64,000 nt of DNA. Source: Dreissena polymorpha. Taxonomy: Eukaryota; Mollusca; Bivalvia; Myida; Dreissenidae. The position numbers were made by a program, and so were the translations under genes. The stretch lies in the NCBI RefSeq assembly GCF_020536995.1, contig NC_068355.1:4757764-4821763 (forward strand), read 5' to 3'. The first letter of the stretch is position 1, and each line of letters starts with the position of its first letter. Shown in pieces: positions 50,001 to 59,000 of this stretch. Under the pieces are notes generated by a model. The model was given only the letters and a program-made list of their open reading frames with translations, searched no databases and was not told the DNA's origin.

Positions 50001-53000
50001 CACAGGGACTACACTTTCAGCTTTATGGAATTTCTGATTTAAAGAAAGTCTCTTAACAAAAACACCATTTTAGTCCCAAAGTGTTGTCCCTGATAAGCCT
50101 GTGCACTGTTCACAACACTTTTTGCACATGCATTTAGCCCAGCTGTCACAGAATGATGCTTGTATATCTGTTTTGATGTATTTTTCAGGCAGGTCTTCGA
50201 CCAATCTGTGAATTTATGACTTTCAACTTCTCTATGCAGGCTATAGATCATGTAAGAAATGTTATTGCATTATCCAGTGACATACCTGAAATATTGCATT
50301 ATCTGTGTGATATACCTGAAATATTGCATTATCTGTGTGTGACACCTGAAATATTGCATTATCTGTGTTACATACCTGAAATATTGCATTATCCATGTGA
50401 CATACCTGAAATATTGCATTATCTGTGTGATAAAACTGAAATATTGCATTATCGGTTTGACACGCCTCAAATATTGCATTATCTGTGTGACATATCTGAA
50501 ATATTGCATTATCCATGTGACATACCGGAAATATTGCATTATCTGTGTGATATACCTGAAATATTGCATTATCTGTGTGACATACCTGAAATATTGCATT
50601 ATCTGTGTGACATACCTGAAATATTGCATTATCTGTGTGACATACCTGAAATATTGCATTGTCCATGTGACATACCTGAAATATTGCATTATCTGTGTGA
50701 TATACCTGAAATATTGCATTATCGGTTTGACACACCTGAAATATTGCATTATCTGTGTGACATACCTGAAATATTGCATTATTCATGTGACATACCTGAA
50801 ATATTGCATTATCTGTGTGATATACCTGAAATATTGCATTATCGGTTTGACACACCTGAAATATTGCATCATCTGTATGACATACCTGAAATATTGCATT
50901 ATCCATGTGACATACCTGAAATATTGCATTATCTGTGTGATATACCTGAAATATTGCATTATCTGTGTGATGTTTTGTCAAACTACTACATATTACACAG
51001 ACGTGTTTTATGTCTATTGTAAAGTAGAAAATTAGCAATTTTAACTGTTGCCAACTTTTTTCTTACATGAACCTCATATAGGTGTGTGCTAAATGTGTGT
51101 GCTGTAGCAAGAGTAAACTTTTTATATAATATTGTAATTTTGTATTACGACTTAAATTAACTTCTAAAATATTAAATGCACAATTACTTTGCAAGGGCAA
51201 GTTTTGTTGTTTTCAAACACAAAATAATTCTAGAAGCCATCAAATTTAATTAACATGATATTGTTTTTAAATAATGTTATTTCAGGTTATTAACTCGGCA
51301 GCTAAAACCTACTACATGTCAGCTGGAACTGTGAGTATACACGTGATCACATAGAATCATACATAGAGGCTTGTCCCAAGGGTCTTTAATCCTTTACCAC
51401 TTAGATACGTATTTTCACACATTTGTAGTCCCTTGAAAAGTTACATTTTATTTAAAACCGCAAGTTACTTCTCATCAAATGAAGCTTCTTATTTTCAGCC
51501 TTTTCCCCATAACAAATACTAATGGGCTATTTCTTGTTCTAAAACCATTCTGTTTCAATTAAAACCAAAAGATCTTGACGCTCATCCTACTGAAAATTAA
51601 AAAAAGAATAAAATTTCTATAAACAAAATCGAAGTGCCTTCACATGTAGTTATGCTACTGAATTGTGCCTATTCTCAGGTTCCTGTTCCGATCGTGTTCC
51701 GTGGCCCTAACGGCGCAGCGCTAGGTGTGGCGGCCCAGCATTCCCAGTGTTTCGCAGCCTGGTACAGCCACTGTCCTGGACTCAAGGTCGTCTCCCCCTA
51801 CTCCAGTGAGGACTGCAAGGGCCTCCTCAAGTCTGCCATCAGGGACCCAAACCCAGGTATAGTATTCACTGCTCCCACTGATTTTGGACATTGTGTGGGC
51901 AAATAGGAAATATTGAGGTTTCCTTTCAATTGCATTGATTTATATCAATGTCATGTCTGCATGTACCCTGTATATTATGTGAATTGAGGAATGCAAACAA
52001 ATTTTTAGCAAATTGAACGTGGTATGTTGCTTTGCACACAGGTGTTGGGCATGAAAAATGTTGTTTTATGACATATTGATAGTGTTTCAGTGAATTGGCC
52101 ACGTGCCCAACACCTGTGGCTTTGCACACATCACTGAGTCAGTTGGATGGTTGATCCATAGATCATTTAGATTCCGCACAATATCTTGATAAAGCTTTAA
52201 CTTACAATCATCCAAATAGTTATGCTGGTTATTTGGGAGAATAGAAAGATGTCTATTGATTTTGATATTAATGGGTCAAGGGGTTAAGGTCACAGGGTTT
52301 TGAAATTGAATAGATAGGATAATAATTTTTAGCTCACCTAAAGTGATGGTGAGATTTTGCGATCGCCTTTTGTCTGTAGTGCTTTGTCAACATTTACCTC
52401 CCATGTGATGGGATAGTTTTCCTGTTAAATCTATTGTGAAACCTTAACACCCACTACTCAATTTCTTGTGGTCCCAGGGAAACCCCATATGGCTCTCTTA
52501 TTTAAAGGCTGATAGATACCAGAGGGGCCAGCTTTACAAAAGCGCGAGATCACTGGTTCTGTTCCTATCCCAGCTACATAAATTGTGAAGATCATGAAAT
52601 AATTTGTTTGGCCATTCTCTACCCAAACCCTGATACATTTAGGGCAGTTGTCAGTTACTTACAGAAAATTCATACAAACGCAGGTGACTGTGATGAATTT
52701 CCTAAAAGCTGGGTTAATTTAAACTAACAATGTAGCTTTGGTTGCCTGTCCTTGTTCTTTCAATACTTTGTGTGCAGAGAACATAATTATGAGTTTTCTC
52801 AGACATTCTTCGTCCCCTCGAGACAATTTTAGGGTCCATTTGCTAGAGGGCCCCTGCTAATAGCAATCCCTTTTTAAAGGCTTGAAACTAATATTTTATA
52901 TAAATCAAAGTCTGGAAAAAATTGGCTTCATGCATGTATGTAAAGTATCGTCCATGATTAGCCTGTGCAGTCCGCACTTACTTATCAGAGACGACACTTC

Positions 53001-56000
53001 AGGGTTTTATGGTATTTTTCATTCAAAGAAGGCGCTCATCAGCAAAAGTCCAATAAATGCGAAAAGTGCAGACTACACATGCTAATCTGGGATAACACAT
53101 AATGCACTTGCATTAAGCCCAGTTTACCCAGCACGAGGTCTAAATAAAGGAAGCTGTCTACTCTGCTTCCTATTTCAGTGGTGTGCCTAGAGAATGAGAT
53201 CATGTACGGTACTCTGCCTTCCTAGTTAAGTTGTGTGCCTGGAGAATGAAATCATGTATGGTTCCCTGCCTTCCTATTTCTGTTGTGTGCCTGGATAATG
53301 AGATCATGTATAGTACCCTGCCTTTATGTTTCAGTTGTCTGCCTGGAGAATGAGATCATGTAGGGTACCCTGCCTTCCTATTTCACTTGTGTGTCTTGAG
53401 AATGAGATCATGTACGATACCCTGCCTTTATGTTTCAGTTGTGTGCCTGGAGAATGAGATCATGTATGGTACCCTGCCTTTATGTTTCAGTTGTCTGCCT
53501 GGAGAATGAGATCATGTACGGTACCCTGCCTTTATGTTTCAGTTGTGTGCCTGGAGAATGAGATCATGTATGATACCCTGCCTTTATGTTTCAGTTGTCT
53601 GCCTGGAGAATGAGATCATGTACAGTACCCTGCCTTCATGTTTCAGTTGTGTGCCTGGAGAATGAGATCATGTACGGTACCCTGCCTTTATGTTTCAGTT
53701 GTGTGCCTGGAGAATGAGATCATGTATGGTACCCTGCCTTTATGTTTCAGTTGTGTGCCTGGAGAATGAGATCATGTACGGTACCCTGCCTTTATGTTTC
53801 AGTTGTCTGCCTGGAGAATGAGATCATGTACGGTGTGCAGTTTGAGATGTCAGACCAGGCCTTGGACAAAGACTTCCTCATTCCCATCGGAAAGGCCAAA
53901 ATAGAGCGAGCAGGTAAGGCTACTCTGTGTGGATACCAGGTTTTGAGTTTATCAGCAGCCTGAGACGAGTAAAAATGTGCTTGAGTTACAAGTGAAAACA
54001 TACTATTTAGTAAGAAAAAACAGAAGTAAACTGACATTATTCAAATTGAGAAATATGCTAATTTCAATACATCATATGAAGAAAGTCTATCGACATTTAC
54101 CAGTTCTGCTTCAGCATCACTTTCACTCCAAGTCTGGCATCTTCTAGCCGTTGTTATAACTCACACAATGGCCCTGTCATCAAAATCACTGTATCCAGAC
54201 ATTATTTAAGATTTGAGTGACAAGTTGTTTATACCACTTAAAGTATGACCTGTAACCCTACATAGCTTACAGGAATTTGAATGGACCTGTATTCGGGAAT
54301 AAATTAACAATGTCTGTTGGTGGTTTGTGCGTCAGACTGTCTATCAGCAAATGTTTGTGGAGAAGCTTTTTCAACACATCTCAAGCAATTAAATTGAAAC
54401 TTCAACAATGTCTTTGCCATAAAGTGTAGATATGCAAGAAACAATTGATTCACTTATTCCTAAGTCAATGTACCCTTGAATCTAGCCATAGCATGCTTGT
54501 GACAAGTGCTTAATGCAGTCACCCTTGAATCTAGCCATAGCATGCTTGTGACAAGTGCTTAATGCAGTCAATGTACCCTTGAATCTAGCCATAGCATGCT
54601 TGTGACAAGTGCTTAATGCAGTCACCCTTGAATCTAGCCATAGCATGCTTGTGACAAGTGCTTAATGCAGTCAATGTACCCTTGAATCTAGCCATTGCAT
54701 GCTTGTGACAAGTGCTTAATGCAGTCACCCTTGAATCTAGCCATTGCATGCTTGTGACAAGTGCTTAATGCAGTCAATGTACCCTTGAATCTAGCCATTG
54801 CATGCTTGTAACAAGTGCTTAATGCAGTCACCCTTGAATCTAGCCATTGCATGCTTGTGACAAGTGCTTAATGCAGTCAATGTACCCTTGAATCTAGCCA
54901 TAGCATGCTTGTGACAAGTGCTTAATGCAGTCAATGTACCCTTGAATCTAGCCATAGCATGCTTGTGACAAGTGCTTAATGCAGTCACCCTTGAATCTAG
55001 CCATAGCATGCTTGTGACAAGTGCTTAATGCAGTCACCCTTGAATCTAGCCATAGCATTCTTGTGACAAGTGCTTAATGCAGTCAATGTACCCTTGAATC
55101 TAGCCATTGCATGCTTGTGACAAGTGCTTAATGCAGTCACCCTTGAATCTAGCCATAGCATGCTTGTGACAAGTGCTTAATGCAGTCACCCTTGAATCTA
55201 GCCATTGCATGCTTGTGACAAGTGCTTAATGCAGTCAATGTACCCTTGAATCTAGCCATAGCATGCTTGTGACAAGTGCTTAATGCAGTCACCCTTGAAT
55301 CTAGCCATTGCATGCTTGTGACAAGTGCTTAATGCAGTCACCCTTGAATCTAGCCATTGCATGCTTGTGACAAGTGCTTAATGCAGTCAATGTACCCTTG
55401 AATCTAGCCATAGCATACTTGTGACAAGTGCTTAATGCAGTCAATGTACCCTTGAATCTAGCCATAGCATGCTTGTGACAAGTGCTTAATGCAGTCACCC
55501 TTGAATCTAGCCATTGCATGCTTGTGACAAGTGCTTAATGCAGTCACCCTTGAATCTAGCCATTGCATGCTTGTGACAAGTGCTTAATGCAGTCAATGTA
55601 CCCTTGAATCTAGCCATATCATGCTTGTGACAAGTGCTTAATGCAGTCACCCTTGAATCTAGCCATTGCATGCTTGTGACAAGTGCTTAATGCAGTCACC
55701 CTTGAATCTAGCCATTGCATGCTTGTGACAAGTGCTTAATGCAGTCAATGTACCCTTGAATCTAGCCATAGCATACTTGTGACAAGTGCTAAATGCAGTC
55801 AATGTACCCTTGAATCTAGCCATAGCATGCTTGTGACAAGTGCTTAATGCAGTCACCCTTGAATCTAGCCATTGCATGCTTGTGACAAGTGCTTAATGCA
55901 GTCACCCTTGAATCTAGCCATTGCATGCTTGTGACAAGTGCTTAATGCAGTCAATGTACCCTTGAATCTAGCCATAGCATACTTGTGACAAGTGCTTAAT

Positions 56001-59000
56001 GCAGTCAATGTACCCTTGAATCTAGCCATAGCATGCTTGTGACAAGTGCTTAATGCAGTCAATGTACCCTTGAATCTAGCCATTGCATGCTTGTGACAAG
56101 TGCTTAATGCAGTCAATGTACCCTTGAATCTAGCCATAGCATACTTGTGACAAGTGCTTAATGCAGTCAATGTACCCTTGAATCTAGCCATTGCATGCTT
56201 GTGACAAGTGCTTAATGCAGTCACCCTTGAATCTAGCCATTGCATGCTTGTGACAAGTGCTTAATGCAGTCACCCTTGAATCTAGCCATTGCATGCTTGT
56301 GACAAGTGCTTAATGCAGTCAATGTACCCTTGAATCTAGCCATAGCATGCTTGTGACAAGTGCTTAATGCAGTCACCCTTGAATCTAGCCATAGCATGCT
56401 TGTGACAAGTGCTTAATGCAGTCACCCTTGAATCTAGCCATAGCATGCTTGTGACAAGTGCTTAATGCAGTCACCCTTGAATCTAGCCATTGCATGCTTG
56501 TGACAAGTGCTTAATGCAGTCACCCTTGAATCTAGCCATAGCATGCTTGTGACAAGTGCTTAATGCAGTCACCCTTGAATCTAGCCATAGCATGCTTGTG
56601 ACAAGTGCTTAATGCAGTCACCCTTGAATCTAGCCATAGCATGCTTGTGACAAGTGCTTAATGCAGTCACCCTTGAATCTAGCCATTGCATGCTTGTGAC
56701 AAGTGCTTAATGCAGTCACCCTTGAATCTAGCCATTGCATGCTTGTGACAAGTGCTTAATGCAGTCAATGTACCCTTGAATCTAGCCATAGCATACTTGT
56801 GACAAGTGCTTAATGCAGTCAATGTACCCTTGAATCTAGCCATAGCATGCTTGTGACAAGTGCTTAATGCAGTCAATGTACCCTTGAATCTAGCCATTGC
56901 ATGCTTGTGACAAGTGCTTAATGCAGTCAATGTACCCTTAAATCTAGCCATAGCATGCTTGTGACAAGTGCTTTATGCAGTCACCCTTGAATCTAGCCAT
57001 TGCATGCTTGTGACAAGTGCTTAATGCAGTCACCCTTGAATCTAGCCATTGCATGCTTGTGACAAGTGCTTAATGCAGTCAATGTACCCTTGAATCTAGC
57101 CATTGCATGCTTGTGACAAGTGCTTAATGCAGTCACCCTTGAATCTAGCCATAGCATGCTTGTGACAAGTGCTTAATGCAGTCACCCTTGAATCTAGCCA
57201 TAGCATGCTTGTGACAAGTGCTTAATGCAGTCACCCTTGAATCTAGCCATTGCATGCTTGTGACAAGTGCTTAATGCAGTCACCCTTGAATCTAGCCATA
57301 GCATGCTTGTGACAAGTGCTTAATGCAGTCACCCTTGAATCTAGCCATTGCATGCTTGTGACAAGTGCTTAATGCAGTCAATGTACCCTTGAATCTAGCC
57401 ATAGCATGCTTGTGACAAGTGCTTAATGCAGTCACCCTTGAATCTAGCCATAGCATGCTTGTGACAAGTGCTTAATGCAGTCACCCTTGAATCTAGCCAT
57501 AGCATGCTTGTGACAAGTGCTTAATGCAGTCAATGTACCCTTGAATCTAGCCATTGCATGCTTGTGACAAGTGCTTAATGCAGTCACCCTTGAATCTAGC
57601 CATTGCATGCTTGTGACAAGTGCTTAATGAAGTCAATGTACCCTTGAATCTAGCCATTGCATGCTTGTGACAAGTGCTTAATGCAGTCACCCTTGAATCT
57701 AGCCATAGCATGCTTGTGACAAGTGCTTTATGCAGTCACCCTTGAATCTAGCCATTGCATGCTTGTGACAAGTGCTTAATGCAGTCACCCTTGAATCTAG
57801 CCATTGCATGCTTGTGACAAGTGCTTAATGCAGTCACCCTTGAATCTAGCCATTGCATGCTTGTGACAAGTGCTTAATGCAGTCAATGTACCCTTGAATC
57901 TAGCCATTGCATGCTTGTGACAAGTGCTTAATGCAGTCACCCTTGAATCTAGCCATAGCATGCTTGTGACAAGTGCTTAATGCAGTCACCCTTGAATCTA
58001 GCCATAGCATGCTTGTGACAAGTGCTTAATGCAGTCACCCTTGAATCTAGCCATTGCATGCTTGTGACAAGTGCTTAATGCAGTCACCCTTGAATCTAGC
58101 CATAGCATGCTTGTGACAAGTGCTTAATGCAGTCACCCTTGAATCTAGCCATTGCATGCTTGTGACAAGTGCTTAATGCAGTCAATGTACCCTTGAATCT
58201 AGCCATAGCATGCTTGTGACAAGTGCTTAATGCAGTCACCCTTGAATCTAGCCATAGCATGCTTGTGACAAGTGCTTAATGCAGTCACCCTTGAATCTAG
58301 CCATAGCATGCTTGTGACAAGTGCTTAATGCAGTCAATGTACCCTTGAATCTAGCCATTGCATGCTTGTGACAAGTGCTTAATGCAGTCACCCTTGAATC
58401 TAGCCATTGCATGCTTGTGACAAGTGCTTAATGAAGTCAATGTACCCTTGAATCTAGCCATTGCATGCTTGTGACAAGTGCTTAATGCAGTCACCCTTGA
58501 ATCTAGCCATAGCATGCTTGTGACAAGTGCTTTATGCAGTCACCCTTGAATCTAGCCATTGCATGCTTGTGACAAGTGCTTAATGCAGTCACCCTTGAAT
58601 CTAGCCATTGCATGCTTGTGACAAGTGCTTAATGCAGTCAATGTACCCTTGAATCTAGCCATTGCATGCTTGTGACAAGTGCTTAATGCAGTCAATGTAC
58701 CATTGAATCTAGCCATTGCATGCTTGTGACAAGTGCTTAATGCAGTCAATGTACCCTTGAATCTAGCCATAGCATGCTTGTGACAAGTGCTTTATGCAGT
58801 CACCCTTGAATCTAGCCATTGCATGCTTGTGACAAGTGCTTAATGCAGTCACCCTTGAATCTAGCCATTGCATGCTTGTGACAAGTGCTTAATGCAGTCA
58901 ATGTACCCTTGAATCTAGCCACTGCATGCTTGTGACAAGTGCTTAATGCAGTCACCCTTGAATCTAGCCATTGCATGCTTGTGACAAGTGCTTAATGCAG

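Noticed and set aside
50262-51038. ORFs of 169-268 codons on both strands
   Set aside because: They are translations of the 30-bp intronic minisatellite; only the first 12 residues of the plus-strand frame are real PDHB coding sequence.
53159-53802. Possible CRISPR-like array or run of duplicated exons
   Set aside because: No unique spacers, and units carry only 32 coding bases with no donor, so they are not usable exons.
53742-53963. Plus-strand ORF starting before exon 9
   Set aside because: It reads through decoy acceptor units in a shifted frame; the exon proper starts at 53803.
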